Below are positions 25,205 through 35,698 of a stretch of 64,000 bases of DNA, in pieces. Origin of the DNA: Myxococcales bacterium (GTDB lineage Bacteria; Myxococcota_A; Polyangia; Haliangiales; Haliangiaceae); NCBI GenBank assembly GCA_947483555.1, contig CANKMW010000006.1:88711-152710 (forward strand). Reading direction: 5' to 3'. Position 1 is the stretch's first letter; the number at the start of each line of letters is the position of its first letter. Below the pieces are notes generated by a model. It saw only the letters and a program-made list of their open reading frames with translations, did no database searches and was not told where the DNA came from. The translations under genes were made by a program, and so were the position numbers.

Positions 25205-26353
25205 ATGCGATCTGTGATCAAGACCGGCTTGAGCGTTGCGTTGTCGTTGTCGCTGATCGGTGCCGCGGGCGCCGGCTGCAAGAAGAAGACTCAGGAACCG
25301 GCCGGCGGCAGCGTCGGCGGTAGCGGCACCGGCAGCGCGCCCGGCACCGGCAGCGCGCCCGGCACCGGCAGCGCGCCCGGCACCGGCAGCGCGCCGGCCA
25401 AGTCACTCACGCAGCAGGAAGTGGCGACCTGGTACGCCGCCTGCTGGGGTCATTTCAACGCCCGCAAGTGGGACGACTTCAAGGCCTGCTTCGCCGCCGA
25501 CATGGTCGAGGAAGACCTCGGCACCGGCGTGGTGACCAAGGGCGCGGACGCTTCGGTCGCCAACGCCCAGGCCTTCGCGGCCGCGTTCTCCGATGGCAAG
25601 GGCGAGCAGCAGCTCACCCTGGTCAACGGCAATCACGTCGTCAGCGTCACGCTGTTCAGCGGCACCCACGACGGCGCGCTCAAGTCGCCGATGGGCGACA
25701 TCCCGGCCAGCAAGGCCAAGGTGGGCTGGCTGATGGCCCACATGATCGACGTCGACCTCGCCACCGGCAAGGGCACTCAGGAGCGCCTGCTGTCCGACTC
25801 GGGCTCGTTCATGGGCCAGATCGGGCTGCTGCCCAAGGAGGTCCCGTTCCGGGCCGCCATCACCGAGGGCTGGCCGGAGAAGTCGGTCGTGCTCGCCAAG
25901 GGTGACGGCACCGAGAGCGCCAACGTCGCCGCCTATCAGGCCGGCATCGAGGCGTTCAACAAGCACGACAGCAAGGGCCTCGCCGCCACGTTCGCACCCG
26001 ACGCGGTGTGGTCGGAGCAGGCGATGCCCAAGGATCAGACGGTCGCCGAGATGACCAAGGGGCTCGAGGAGTTCTGGGGCGGCTTCTCCGACATGAAGCT
26101 GTCGCCGGGTTCGGTGTGGGGCGCCGGCGACTACGTGGTCGCGATCGGCACCGCCGGCGGGACCAACGACGGCACGTTCGCGCCGATGGGGCTCGACAAG
26201 AGCGGCAAGAAGTTCGCGGCGGCGTACGTCGAGGTCAACCACTTCAAGGACGGCAAGGTCGTCCACGGCTGGCTGTTCCTGGACAGCACGTCGATCGCCG
26301 GCCAGCTCGGCCTGTTGCCGCCGCCGCCGGCGGCCGGCGACAAGCCCAAATGA
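25205..26353 (+). CDS. lipoprotein with two SnoaL/NTF2-like domains
   Basis: 382 residues. Signal sequence ending in GAAGAGC (lipobox), then a linker built from four GTGSAP units encoded by 18-bp tandem repeats (about 25315-25395). Two SnoaL/NTF2-like alpha+beta domains follow: one about residues 68-215 (ATWYAACWGHFNARKWDDF ... AKVGWLMAHMIDVD) and one about 235-370 (GIEAFNKHDSKGLAATFAPD ... HFKDGKVVHGWLF). Domains of this fold are often ligand-binding or cyclase-like, but no active-site Asp/His pair is obvious. It is a surface or periplasmic lipoprotein of unknown role. Confidence 0.8.
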   Translation: MRSVIKTGLSVALSLSLIGAAGAGCKKKTQEPAGGSVGGSGTGSAPGTGSAPGTGSAPGTGSAPAKSLTQQEVATWYAACWGHFNARKWDDFKACFAADMVEEDLGTGVVTKGADASVANAQAFAAAFSDGKGEQQLTLVNGNHVVSVTLFSGTHDGALKSPMGDIPASKAKVGWLMAHMIDVDLATGKGTQERLLSDSGSFMGQIGLLPKEVPFRAAITEGWPEKSVVLAKGDGTESANVAAYQAGIEAFNKHDSKGLAATFAPDAVWSEQAMPKDQTVAEMTKGLEEFWGGFSDMKLSPGSVWGAGDYVVAIGTAGGTNDGTFAPMGLDKSGKKFAAAYVEVNHFKDGKVVHGWLFLDSTSIAGQLGLLPPPPAAGDKPK

Positions 26354-26355
26354 AT

Positions 26356-26459
26356 GGGGACGGGAACGTCCCCTTTCATTTGACGCGCGACGCGACGCGC
26401 GGTGGGGTGAATGCCGGGGGCCTGTACCCCGGCAGAGGGGACGGGAACGTCCCCTTTCA
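26356..26459. repeat. REP-like repeat doublet
   Basis: A 23-base unit (GGGGACGGGAACGTCCCC followed by TTTCA) occurs exactly at 26356-26378 and 26437-26459. Each unit folds as a 7-bp stem (GGGGACG/CGTCCCC) with a GGAA loop. A further hairpin GCCGGGG...CCCCGGC lies between them. The doublet sits between convergent genes and could also terminate both. This form resembles the REP pairs mobilised by REP-associated tyrosine transposases, none of which is in the window. Confidence 0.75.
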
Positions 26460-26491
26460 ATTGAACCGCGCCGGCTGACGGCCGACCGACG

Positions 26492-27100
26492 TCAGGGTGG
26501 CGCGGTCGGCGGCGGGCAGGGCTCGCCGTCGCCGCGCCCGGCGAAGGTGGTCGTCAGCGTCTCGTGATCGATGACCACGCTGAGCGGTCCCTTGAAGTCG
26601 GTGGCGGTCGGCAGCGCCCACCGCCATCGCACCGGCTGAGCCGCGGCGCCACCACACGTGACGGGGATGTCGGCCTCGCAGCCGCAGATCGCGCGCGTGT
26701 GATGAGCGGTCTCGCGCTCGCTGGGGAGCAGCGCGAACACGCCACCGCTGCCATCCTGGGCCAGCCGCCACGGGTTGGACACGCCGCACGACAGGTAGCT
26801 CAGCGGCGCGAGCAGCGTTCGGCCCGCGGCTGCGTCCACGACCTGCCACTCGTGGGAGCCGTCGTCGCGATCCTCGAAGTAGTCGGCGGCGAAGCTGGGC
26901 TCACGGAGACCCTGCTCGGCCAGCGCCCGCGTGAAGGCGGCCTGGTTGCGCACGGCGAGCTGCGTCGCTTCGGCCTTCACGGCGTCGTTGGACGTGCAGG
27001 CCAGACCGGCGGGCGTCGCCGGCGCCGCCGGCGTCGGCCCCTGGCCACAGCTCGCGGCCGTGACGATCACGAGGAGCGAGCCGGCCCGCGTCATCGTCAT
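26492..27100 (-). CDS. lipoprotein, last gene of the PEGA/kinase operon
   Basis: 202 residues from ATG 27100. Signal sequence MTMTRAGSLLVIVTAASC with lipobox TAASC. The mature part has about six cysteines (LACTSN, LSCGV, ICGCE and TCGG), suggesting disulfides in an exported protein; no known domain recognised. It begins 8 bases after the stop of the kinase gene on the same strand, so it is the fourth gene of the operon PEGA - FG-GAP - kinase - lipoprotein. The open frame upstream of 27100 overlaps the kinase and was rejected. Confidence 0.7.
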   Translation of the reverse strand: MTMTRAGSLLVIVTAASCGQGPTPAAPATPAGLACTSNDAVKAEATQLAVRNQAAFTRALAEQGLREPSFAADYFEDRDDGSHEWQVVDAAAGRTLLAPLSYLSCGVSNPWRLAQDGSGGVFALLPSERETAHHTRAICGCEADIPVTCGGAAAQPVRWRWALPTATDFKGPLSVVIDHETLTTTFAGRGDGEPCPPPTAPP

Positions 27101-27108
27101 CGTCGCGA

Positions 27109-29019
27109 TCAGTCCGGACAGTCGTCGAACGGGTTCTTGATACCCGGGACGCAGCGCACGGTGCGCGTCATCGAGCAGATCGCGACCTCGGTGCGGCCGT
27201 CGAACACCAGGTCGAGGTAGCCGGCGTCGTAGCCGGGCAGCGTGCACTTCACCTTCACCTTGGTGCCGCGCCGCTCCTCGAGGTGCGTGCCGCCGGGGCC
27301 GCGGTACGACTGATCGATGTACAGGATGCCGCCGTCGGGTCGGGTGATGACCTCGATGATGACGTTGCCACGCTCGCCGGGCGAGTTGCCGAAGCCACCG
27401 TCGCGCTTGCCGACCGCGACCAGCGCGCCCGCGTCGCGGTTGGGGCGGATGCCGACCACCTTGCCGGCGTCGTCGAGGCCGGCGTCGGCCGGGATCTCGA
27501 CCACCAGGGCGGCGTCGGTGGGCACCTCGGTCACCTGGGCCGCGTCGACGACCAGCTCGGCCACCGCCGCGTCGGCGACCTGGTCGTCGACGTCGTCTTT
27601 CCGCAACAACAGCGCGAGGGCGACCCCGCCGACCCCGAACAGCAGGATCGCCCCGACCGCGAGCGGCCAGCGCGCGCGGGCGGCCGGCGCCGGCAGGTCG
27701 TCGTCGATCTCGAACGTCATGGCCCGCGCTTCGGAGGTCACGAACGCCGGCTCGTTGACCACCCGGCGGTTGGCCTGACGGTTGAGGTCGGTGTCGGAGG
27801 CGGTGACCGGTGCCAGCGGCGGCGGCGGCGGCCGGGAGTCGATGGTGGCGCGCGCCGGCCGCACCGTCTGCTGATCCGGGCCGCTGGCGGCGCCCGGCGG
27901 CAGCGGCTGCAGCTGCAGCGCTTGCTTCTGGTTGGTCACGCTGCTCGACACCGGCTGGGCCAGGTCGATCGCGCCCGCGATGACCTTGATGGCGTCGTAC
28001 AGCTCGCCCATCGTCTGGTAGCGCTGCTCGCGTTTCTTGGCCAGCGCGCGCATCACCACCGCCTCGACCTCGGGCGCGATGTGCAGGTCGGGGCGGATCT
28101 TGCTGGGCGGCTCGATCGGATCGAGCATCTGCATCGCCAGCGTTCGCACCATGCTCTCCGACTTGTGCGGCACCCGGCCGGTGAGCATCTCGTAGAGGAT
28201 CGTGCCGAGCGCGTAGACGTCGACGCGGCGGTCGGTGTCGCTGCGGCCGGCGGCCTGCTCGGGCGCCATGTACTCGGGGGTGCCGAACACCGCCCCGGCG
28301 CGGGTGAGCCGCGGCCCGTCGTTGGGCTGGTTGTCGATCGGCGTGACCTTGGCGATGCCGAAGTCGACGATCTTGACGAAGTCGCGGCGCCCGTCGCGGC
28401 TGATGAGGAAGATGTTCTCCGGCTTGAGGTCGCGGTGGACGATGCCCTTGTCGTGGGCCGCGGCCAGCGCCTGGGCGATCTGGGCCGCGATCGGCAGCGC
28501 GCGCTCGAGCGCGAACGGCGCCGACAGCTTGATCGCCGACGACAGCGTGGTGCCGTCGATGTACTCCATCACCGAATAGGTCAGGCCGTCGGGGGTGGTG
28601 CCGAAATCGGTGACGTCGACGATGTGGGGGTGGCCGATGCGCGACGCCGCCTTGGCCTCCTGCACGAAGCGCTTGATCGTGCTCTGGTCGCGGGCCACCT
28701 CCCGCTTGAGCACCTTGATCGCCAGCGGCCGCTCGATCACGAGGTGGCGGGCGGCGTAGACCACGCCCATGCCGCCCTCCCCGATGCGGCGCTCGATCAG
28801 GTAGCGGCCGTCGAGGGTCTGGCCGACCAGGCGCTCGTAGATGGCCGCGGTGTTGGTCTGCAGCAGCGCGAGGACCGCGGCCTCACCGTCGTGCGCCGAG
28901 ATCGCCCGCGCCGACTGCGAGACGGCGCTGGGCGGGATCGACAACCGCACGCCGTCAAACGGGCAATAGCCAGCCTCGGTGTAGAACTGATGGCAGTTGG
29001 AGCACCAGAACTGGGCCAC
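27109..29019 (-). CDS. membrane Ser/Thr protein kinase with N-terminal zinc ribbon
   Basis: 636 residues from a GTG start at 29019, 5 bases after the stop of the FG-GAP gene. An N-terminal ribbon CSNCHQFYTEAGYCPFDG (residues 6-23) is followed by the kinase domain (about 70-340): GEGGMGVVYAARH, IKVLKRE, HRDLKPENIFL, DFGIAKV and FGTPEYMAPE, all catalytic motifs intact. A Pro-rich linker follows, then a membrane span near 447-468 (WPLAVGAILLFGVGGVALAL) and a periplasmic Asp/Ala-rich stretch. The C-terminal PEGA-like beta domain carries three cysteines. The context suggests a sensor kinase that recognises an envelope partner encoded by the two preceding genes. Confidence 0.9.
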   Translation of the reverse strand: MAQFWCSNCHQFYTEAGYCPFDGVRLSIPPSAVSQSARAISAHDGEAAVLALLQTNTAAIYERLVGQTLDGRYLIERRIGEGGMGVVYAARHLVIERPLAIKVLKREVARDQSTIKRFVQEAKAASRIGHPHIVDVTDFGTTPDGLTYSVMEYIDGTTLSSAIKLSAPFALERALPIAAQIAQALAAAHDKGIVHRDLKPENIFLISRDGRRDFVKIVDFGIAKVTPIDNQPNDGPRLTRAGAVFGTPEYMAPEQAAGRSDTDRRVDVYALGTILYEMLTGRVPHKSESMVRTLAMQMLDPIEPPSKIRPDLHIAPEVEAVVMRALAKKREQRYQTMGELYDAIKVIAGAIDLAQPVSSSVTNQKQALQLQPLPPGAASGPDQQTVRPARATIDSRPPPPPLAPVTASDTDLNRQANRRVVNEPAFVTSEARAMTFEIDDDLPAPAARARWPLAVGAILLFGVGGVALALLLRKDDVDDQVADAAVAELVVDAAQVTEVPTDAALVVEIPADAGLDDAGKVVGIRPNRDAGALVAVGKRDGGFGNSPGERGNVIIEVITRPDGGILYIDQSYRGPGGTHLEERRGTKVKVKCTLPGYDAGYLDLVFDGRTEVAICSMTRTVRCVPGIKNPFDDCPD

Positions 29020-29024
29020 GGCGG

Positions 29025-30398
29025 TCAGGGCGCGCGGCCGGTGCGGACGTCGGCGTACTCCGCGGTGCGGAAGTAGGTGAACACCTCGCCCTCGGCGCCG
29101 ACCATCAGCACCACCCCGGTGCCGGTGGCACCGAAGGGCGCCACCGTGACGCTCTTGCCGAACCGCTCTTCCTCGACCGGCTCGGCCGGGTGCAGCGTCA
29201 TGGCCAGGTCGAAGCCGGGTTGGGGCGTGGCGTGGAAGCGGTAGATATAGACCGAGCCGCCGTTGGAGACTCCGAACGGGTCGCTGCGCGGCGCGCCGAT
29301 GATCAGCTCGGGGATGCCGTCGTCGTCGAACAGGTCGGCGACCACGACCGAGTCGCCGAACTCGCTGCCCGACTCGCCGGGGGTGACCTCGGCCGCGCCG
29401 CCGCCACCGAAGCGCACGAACACCTTGTTGAGGCTGGGCGCCGTGTACACCAGATCGTCGAGGGCGAAGCCAGGTGCGGGATCGACCACGTCGGGAAACT
29501 GCGCCGCGACCAACCGCGCGCCGAGATCGGGCGGCGCCTCGATCGACGTGATGCGTTGCAGCGCGGGGCTGTTCATCTCGCAGCTGCCAGCGGTGTCGTA
29601 GGGCTGGGTGATCTGGGCCGGGTCGAGCACCAGGATCTCGGATGCGCCGTCGCGCCGCTCCTCGCCGACCGAGATCAGCACCTCGGGCCCGGCATGGGTC
29701 GTGTCGTCGACGACGTTGGCGACGATCGCCGAGTAGGACCAGTCGAACATGGCATCCGCGGCGCGGCAGCCCTTGAGCGCGAAGGTGGTGCCGCTGTCGG
29801 CCTCGGAGTAGTCCTGCATGATCACCAGCTGCGGGCCGCGGGCGATCACCAGCTCCTTGATCGTGTCCATGCCGAACGCGGGCAGGGTCGCGAACGAGAT
29901 GCCCTCGGCGTAGATGTTGTGCCGCATCGTGCCGTCGACCTCGGTCTGCGCCACCAGCACGACCGACTTGACCGACTCCAGCGTGCGGCCGTCGACCACC
30001 GCGATGCGCGTCGGGTCGACGTTCTCGCCCATCACGACCGTGAACGCGACCCGATCGCTGTCCGGATCGCCGGCCAGCGCCGGCCGATCCGGGAACGACG
30101 CGAACGACAGCGTGGGCCGCGGGTCGGCGGCGTTGACGGCCCGGCGTTTGCCCTCGTCGTCGTAGCCGAGCGTCGACAGGCTGGCTCGCGACTTGCCGAG
30201 CACGAACGCCTGGGTGCCCACGTCGCGCATCGGCAGCGCCACCAGCGCGACTCCGTACTGGCGCGAGTCGGTGGCCTCGGGCTTGGTCACCCGATCGACC
30301 CACGCCTCGTCGGCGAGCTCGTCGAAGACCGCCCAGTTGCAGGCCGCCAGCGGCAGCGTGGCGGTGGCCACGGCGAGGACGAAGGTACGGGTCACCAT
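29025..30398 (-). CDS. FG-GAP/integrin-alpha-like lipoprotein
   Basis: 457 residues. Signal sequence MVTRTFVLAVATATLPLAAC with lipobox (LAAC). The body contains FG-GAP/VCBS-type beta-propeller repeats (DSVVVADLFDDDGIPELIIGA, a calcium-loop DxDxDG-like pattern, and ERFGKSVTVAPF). Such propellers bind ligands or other proteins at the cell surface. Its start overlaps the stop of the PEGA gene (30392-30398) and its stop lies 5 bases before the kinase start, so the three are co-translated. Confidence 0.82.
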   Translation of the reverse strand: MVTRTFVLAVATATLPLAACNWAVFDELADEAWVDRVTKPEATDSRQYGVALVALPMRDVGTQAFVLGKSRASLSTLGYDDEGKRRAVNAADPRPTLSFASFPDRPALAGDPDSDRVAFTVVMGENVDPTRIAVVDGRTLESVKSVVLVAQTEVDGTMRHNIYAEGISFATLPAFGMDTIKELVIARGPQLVIMQDYSEADSGTTFALKGCRAADAMFDWSYSAIVANVVDDTTHAGPEVLISVGEERRDGASEILVLDPAQITQPYDTAGSCEMNSPALQRITSIEAPPDLGARLVAAQFPDVVDPAPGFALDDLVYTAPSLNKVFVRFGGGGAAEVTPGESGSEFGDSVVVADLFDDDGIPELIIGAPRSDPFGVSNGGSVYIYRFHATPQPGFDLAMTLHPAEPVEEERFGKSVTVAPFGATGTGVVLMVGAEGEVFTYFRTAEYADVRTGRAP

Positions 30399-31858
30399 GA
30401 CAGCTCCATCGCCAGGCCGCCGTAGTTGGGCCCGATCGTCGGGGTGAGCGCCAGGGCGCGGAGGTCGACGACCGCGGTCGACGGCGCGCCCTTGTCGCGG
30501 AACGTGTAGTAGATCGCGGCCAGGCCGAGGATGCCGCCCAGGCCGTAGGCGGCGTTGGCGCCGATCGAGAAGTACTTGCCCTTGTCGAAGCGGGGGTCGT
30601 TCTGATCGATGGGCGGCATCCCGGTGTCGATCGCGGTGCGGAGGTCGTCCTGGATCTTCTGGGCCTCGAGGCCGAGGTAGATGCCGCCGCCCAGGAAGGC
30701 GGCCGAGAAGATGTACGCCACCACGGCGTCGCCGCGGCCCGGCTTCTTGGCCAGCAGCGCCTTCACCGAGATCTCGGTCTTGGCCTGGACGTCGACGGTG
30801 GTGGTGTACGGCTTGAAACCAGGGCGGCGAACGGTGATGCGGCGGCGACCTTCGCGCACCGGCTTGCGGCACGGCCCGCGCGGGCACACCACCTCGCCGT
30901 CGACGAGGATCTCGCTGGCCTCGATGCCGAGGCCGCGCACGTTGAGGTAGCCGACCGGCGAGCCCTTGAGCGTCGCCGCGACCTCGTGGGTCTCACCGGC
31001 GATGATCTCGAGCTCGTGCTGGGACTCCTCGTAGCCATCGGCCGAGATCCACACCGTGTGCTTGCCGGGCTTGAAGTTGCCCGAGAACGGGGTCTTGCCG
31101 ATGGCGCCGATCGCCTTGTCGTCGAGGAAGATCTCGGCGCCCGGCACGTTGGACTTGATCTCGAGCCAGCCCAGGTAATCCTCCTCGGACAGGACGATCT
31201 GCAGCACCATCAAGCGCGACGGGTCGGCCGAGGTCCGGCCCTCCTTGCTCTTGTAGCCGCGCTTCTCGACCAGATACCCGAACTCGCCCTCCATGGACCC
31301 CGACCACGGCGTCTGGGCGAACGGACCCTTCTCCTTGCCGTTGATGTAGATGTTGGCGCCCTGCGGTTCGCTCTCGATGACGATCAGGCCCCGCACCTTG
31401 ACCTCGCCGAGCGCCTGGACCTGCTCCGACGGCGCCTCGGGCGGCGTCTGGGGGTTGTCGGGGCCGATCGGCTTGGCGACCGCGAGCCGCTTCACCTCTT
31501 CCTCGAGGACCCCGATGGCCTTGGTGATCTTGTCCTTGTCCTCGGCCTCGGGATCTTCGCTGACGTACCGCTTGTAGTAGTCGACGGCGAGCTGGTACGC
31601 GGCGGGGTCCGACGCCTTCTTGCCCTTCATGTGATAGGCGGCGCCGATGTTGTAGAGGAACTGGGAGATCCGCCGCGACTCGTAGGCCTTCTTGAAGCCG
31701 GCCGCCGCGTCGTCGTAGTTGCCGGCCAGGTACGCGTCCTGGGCCTGGTTGAAGGCCGCTTGCGCCGCCTTCCACTCCGGGCTCTGGGCGCGTGCGTCGC
31801 CGCCGGTCGCGGCCATCGCGAGGGTCAACGAAAAGACAAACAGTATGCGTAGGTTCAT
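30392..31858 (-). CDS. TPR and triple-PEGA domain protein
   Basis: 488 residues. Signal peptide MNLRILFVFSLTLAMAATGG ending near ARA-Q. TPR-like repeats (about 30-125; AQDAYLAGNYDDAAAGFKKA, YNIGAAYHMKGKK) are followed by three PEGA domains (about 155-370; IESEPQGANIYINGKEKG, IKSNVPGAEIFLDDKAIG, VRGLGIEASEILVDGE). Two C-terminal hydrophobic spans follow (AYIFSAAFLGGGIYLGL, GLGGILGLAAIYYTF). It is a close paralog of the product at 35699-37093. First gene of a four-gene operon with an FG-GAP lipoprotein, a kinase and a lipoprotein. PEGA domains are common outside the membrane in myxobacteria and probably bind polysaccharide or protein. Confidence 0.85.
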   Translation of the reverse strand: MNLRILFVFSLTLAMAATGGDARAQSPEWKAAQAAFNQAQDAYLAGNYDDAAAGFKKAYESRRISQFLYNIGAAYHMKGKKASDPAAYQLAVDYYKRYVSEDPEAEDKDKITKAIGVLEEEVKRLAVAKPIGPDNPQTPPEAPSEQVQALGEVKVRGLIVIESEPQGANIYINGKEKGPFAQTPWSGSMEGEFGYLVEKRGYKSKEGRTSADPSRLMVLQIVLSEEDYLGWLEIKSNVPGAEIFLDDKAIGAIGKTPFSGNFKPGKHTVWISADGYEESQHELEIIAGETHEVAATLKGSPVGYLNVRGLGIEASEILVDGEVVCPRGPCRKPVREGRRRITVRRPGFKPYTTTVDVQAKTEISVKALLAKKPGRGDAVVAYIFSAAFLGGGIYLGLEAQKIQDDLRTAIDTGMPPIDQNDPRFDKGKYFSIGANAAYGLGGILGLAAIYYTFRDKGAPSTAVVDLRALALTPTIGPNYGGLAMELSW

Positions 31859-31984
31859 GCCAGGCAGCCTCAGCTCGGGAGGATATCCCGGCGCCTGGCG
31901 TTGCGCCACTCGGGCCTCACTTCGAGCGGTGAACGATCACGTACTCGTTGATGAGGTTGACCCAGCGCTGGTTCAGCGCCTTGG

Positions 31985-32712
<728 letters not shown>

Positions 32713-32713
<1 letters not shown>

Positions 32714-33258
32714 CAGCGCCGCCTCGGATCGATCACCCGCGGCCGCAGCGTGTCGTTGCCGCCGAGCTCGAGCACGAAGTCGCGCAGCGTGCCCGGCGCG
32801 AAGAGCTGCACGGTCGCCACTGCCGGCGCGAAGCTCGGCGGCTGGTCGTAGCTCTCGGCGACGGTCACCGCCAGGCCACGCGCCGCGTACACCCGCTCGG
32901 TCGTCGTCGCGCCCGAGCGCAGGTGGCGGCCGGCGCCCTCGCGGTCGGCGGGCCCGAGCGCTGCGAGCAGCTCGGGCACCGGCGTCGCGCTCGGCGGATC
33001 GATCCACTCCACCAGGACCACCCTCGGCCCGTCGGCCCACACCCGCAACGGCGCTTCATCGAAGCGATCGCGCGGGCGCCGCCCCAGCATGCTCGGCACC
33101 GGCGCCGGCACCACCGCGCCGGCGAGATCGGCGAGAACCTGGGCCACGGTCAGCCCGGACGGCAGCCCGGGCCAGCTCGCCCACCGCCCGGCGCGGGCGT
33201 TCGCCGCCGCCTCGCGCCACGCCTCGTCGCCGGCGTCGGGCATTCCGTCCTCCCTCAC
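32713..33258 (-). CDS. hypothetical protein, paralog of the Thr-Pro lipoprotein
   Basis: 181 residues from a GTG at 33258, whose codon overlaps the stop of the eCIS-core gene (GTGA); an ATG at 33243 is also possible. No signal peptide, no Thr-Pro stalk. The C-terminal half ([48 protein letters not shown]) matches the next gene almost residue for residue. The domain is therefore present once in cytoplasmic and once in exported form. Function unknown; the position right behind a DUF4157 protein suggests a cognate partner or immunity-like role, which is speculation. Confidence 0.65.
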
Positions 33259-35618
33259 GCCACCGGCACCATCAGCAGGGTGCCCGCCGCGATCGGCGTG
33301 GTCGCCGCCGCCGCCGGCAGCCGGTTCGCACGCTCGAGCGCCGCCTGGCTCACGCCGCGCTGGCTGGCGACCTGGCCGCGCGTGTCCTCGGCGATCGCGG
33401 TGTGCCAGCGGATGCCGTTGACGGTGAGCACCTCGCCCGCGGCGAAGCGGTGGCTGACGTCGGACTGCTCGGTGCCGCCGGCGTCGAGGATCTGGGTGGC
33501 GCCGGTGCGGTCGCGGATCTCCTGCACCGTCTCGCCTCCGCTCGGGACCGGGTACCGGTTGGGCTCGCCGCCGGTCCCGGCCGACCAGCTGGCGAGGCCG
33601 GCCAGCGAATTCTCTCCGCGCGTCGACGGTCCCAGCCCGATCGCCTCGACGTGGCCCATGAAGTAGGCGGCGCGCACGTTGTCCTCGCCGACCCGCGCCG
33701 CGATGGCGTCGGCCTGCGTCATCGAGTCGTAGTGGTTGTCGAGGACCCGGTGGTCGATCGCACTGCCGGGGACGTAGTCGGCAGGGACCACCGGGGTCTG
33801 GAGCAGCGAGCCCTCGACCGACTGGCGCAGCGGCAGGTCACCAGCGATGGTCGGTCGGATCGCGTTCCACGCCTGCTGGGTCATGTGCTCGTCCATACCC
33901 TCGATGAGCACGTCGCGCGCGGCGCCGCCGATCGCGTCGGCGGCGTTGGCGTAGTTGGGGTGCGCGGCGAGGTGCATGAACTCGTGGATGAAGGTGGCGA
34001 ACAGGCCCCACATGCCGACCCGATCCTGGTAGCTCGGATCGCGGAGCTGGACGAACACGGTGCCAGTGCCGGCCTCCGCCGGCCAGGCCCGGATCATCTG
34101 CGTTACCTTGGCGCGGCCGCCGTGGCTGTTCAGCCAGAGATCGCGCACCCGATCGTGCTCGGTACGGTCGGGGGTGGCCCGGCTGTTGTCGAAGTGGCGG
34201 CCGGATTGGATCTGGCCGGGCCGGTAGCTGCCGTTGTCCATGAAGTACTCGGTCCAGCCGAGGATGGTGGGGGAGTCGACGGGGCGGGTGGTCGCATCGG
34301 CCAGGCCCATCCGGCTCGAGCCGGCGTGGAAATCGCCGGTCGGCTGGCGACTGGCCATCACCATCGCGCCGCCGAACACCCGCTGCACGCGCTCCTGCGC
34401 CAGGTCGGCCATGTTGTTGGCCTGGCCCATGGTGGCGACCGGCGTGGCGGCCAGGTTGCCGGTGGTCTGCGCGGCCAGCGCATCGAGGGCCGCGATCATC
34501 TCGGTCTCGTAGGCGCCACCGACGCCGTTGCCGGTCATCGCCGGGCTGGTCGTGACGCCGCCGCTCGACGTCACGTTGGGGTTGAGGATCTGTTCGACGG
34601 CGTCGTGATCCGCCTGGCTCACCGGGCGGGTGCGGTCGAGCACCGTGGTGGTGGGCCCGTTGATGCCCTGGGTGCCGAGCTCGTCGAGCACGCCCCAGGT
34701 GCGCAGGCCGCACTCGCCGTCGTCATTCAACCCGTGACGCCCCTGGAACGCCACGAGTGCGGCGCGGGTGAGGGGCCCGAACCATCCGTCGACGACCAGC
34801 GGCGGCGCCGCCCCGTCCTGGTTGAGCCGGGTCTGGAGCTGGCGCACGTCGGCGGAGTTGCGCATGCCCTCGCTCAGCACCGGGTGGGTCGCAGGGCGGT
34901 CCTCGACGCGACGCTGGACCGGCGCGCCTGTCGGGGCCGAACCCGCGGGCCCGGGGCCGGCGACCTCGTCGAGCAGGTCGGCGGCCGACTGCCCGGCTAC
35001 CACGCGCTCCGCCACCCGGTCGGCGTGCTGCTCGTGGACGTCGCCGACCTCGCCGACGCCGCGCTCGAGCTGGACGCCGCCCTGTTGCTGGACCACGTGG
35101 GCCGCCTCGTGCGCGGCGGTGAACAGATCCGCCGGCCGCGCGAACGCGACCTGATCGCCGACCGCGTACGCGTCGGCACCCATCGCCTTCGCACCCGCGG
35201 CCGCGGTCGTGTCGGAGTAGGCGCGAACCGACGAGACGTCGTGCCTGCCAAAGAGCGGCTGGATCGAGTCGAGATGGGGCAGCGGACCGGCGGTTCCGCT
35301 GGTGCCGGCAGCGGCCGCCCCGTGAACCGCGTCGCGGTCGCCGCCACCCGTCCGATCACCTGCGGTCTGCTGCTGCACCGGCGTGGAAGCCATCCACGAG
35401 ATGGGCTGCTGGTCCGGGAACAGCGCGGGGCTCGGGGCGCGCTCGTCACCGTAGGCTTGCACGAACCCGAACGCCGACAGCACCGCGGGCGGTCGCTCCA
35501 CGCGCGCCTTCCGCTGCACGGGCAGGTGTCGGGTGAGCGTGCTGGCCCCCGGCTTGACGCCGGTCGGGTAGACCTCGCTCGGTTCACTCAGCGGATCGCT
35601 CGGACGCCAGTCCCGCAC
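33255..35618 (-). CDS. eCIS-core (DUF4157) protein with second metallopeptidase motif and LysM-like end
   Basis: 787 residues from a GTG start. The DUF4157 domain is at about 115-205 with zinc motif [11 protein letters not shown] (HEAAH at 170-174). A peptidoglycan-binding-like repeat follows (about 255-320; [26 protein letters not shown]). A second zinc motif lies in [14 protein letters not shown] (HEFMH at about 545), with a downstream Glu in [10 protein letters not shown]-terminal LysM-like segment ends the protein ([19 protein letters not shown]). DUF4157 proteins are known companions or effectors of extracellular contractile injection systems, but no tail, sheath or baseplate gene is in the window. 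It heads a three-gene operon with the two paralogs at 31985-33258. Confidence 0.82.
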   Translation of the reverse strand: MRDWRPSDPLSEPSEVYPTGVKPGASTLTRHLPVQRKARVERPPAVLSAFGFVQAYGDERAPSPALFPDQQPISWMASTPVQQQTAGDRTGGGDRDAVHGAAAAGTSGTAGPLPHLDSIQPLFGRHDVSSVRAYSDTTAAAGAKAMGADAYAVGDQVAFARPADLFTAAHEAAHVVQQQGGVQLERGVGEVGDVHEQHADRVAERVVAGQSAADLLDEVAGPGPAGSAPTGAPVQRRVEDRPATHPVLSEGMRNSADVRQLQTRLNQDGAAPPLVVDGWFGPLTRAALVAFQGRHGLNDDGECGLRTWGVLDELGTQGINGPTTTVLDRTRPVSQADHDAVEQILNPNVTSSGGVTTSPAMTGNGVGGAYETEMIAALDALAAQTTGNLAATPVATMGQANNMADLAQERVQRVFGGAMVMASRQPTGDFHAGSSRMGLADATTRPVDSPTILGWTEYFMDNGSYRPGQIQSGRHFDNSRATPDRTEHDRVRDLWLNSHGGRAKVTQMIRAWPAEAGTGTVFVQLRDPSYQDRVGMWGLFATFIHEFMHLAAHPNYANAADAIGGAARDVLIEGMDEHMTQQAWNAIRPTIAGDLPLRQSVEGSLLQTPVVPADYVPGSAIDHRVLDNHYDSMTQADAIAARVGEDNVRAAYFMGHVEAIGLGPSTRGENSLAGLASWSAGTGGEPNRYPVPSGGETVQEIRDRTGATQILDAGGTEQSDVSHRFAAGEVLTVNGIRWHTAIAEDTRGQVASQRGVSQAALERANRLPAAAATTPIAAGTLLMVPVA

Positions 35619-35698
35619 CAGATCGAGGTTACCATGTGCCGCTGGGCCGCATCAGCCGGCAAGAAGCGGCACGCGGACATGAAGCGCGCTACGGCCAG

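Noticed and set aside
33255..35618. Complete extracellular contractile injection system
   Set aside because: Only the DUF4157 protein is present; no sheath, tube, baseplate or ATPase genes surround it.
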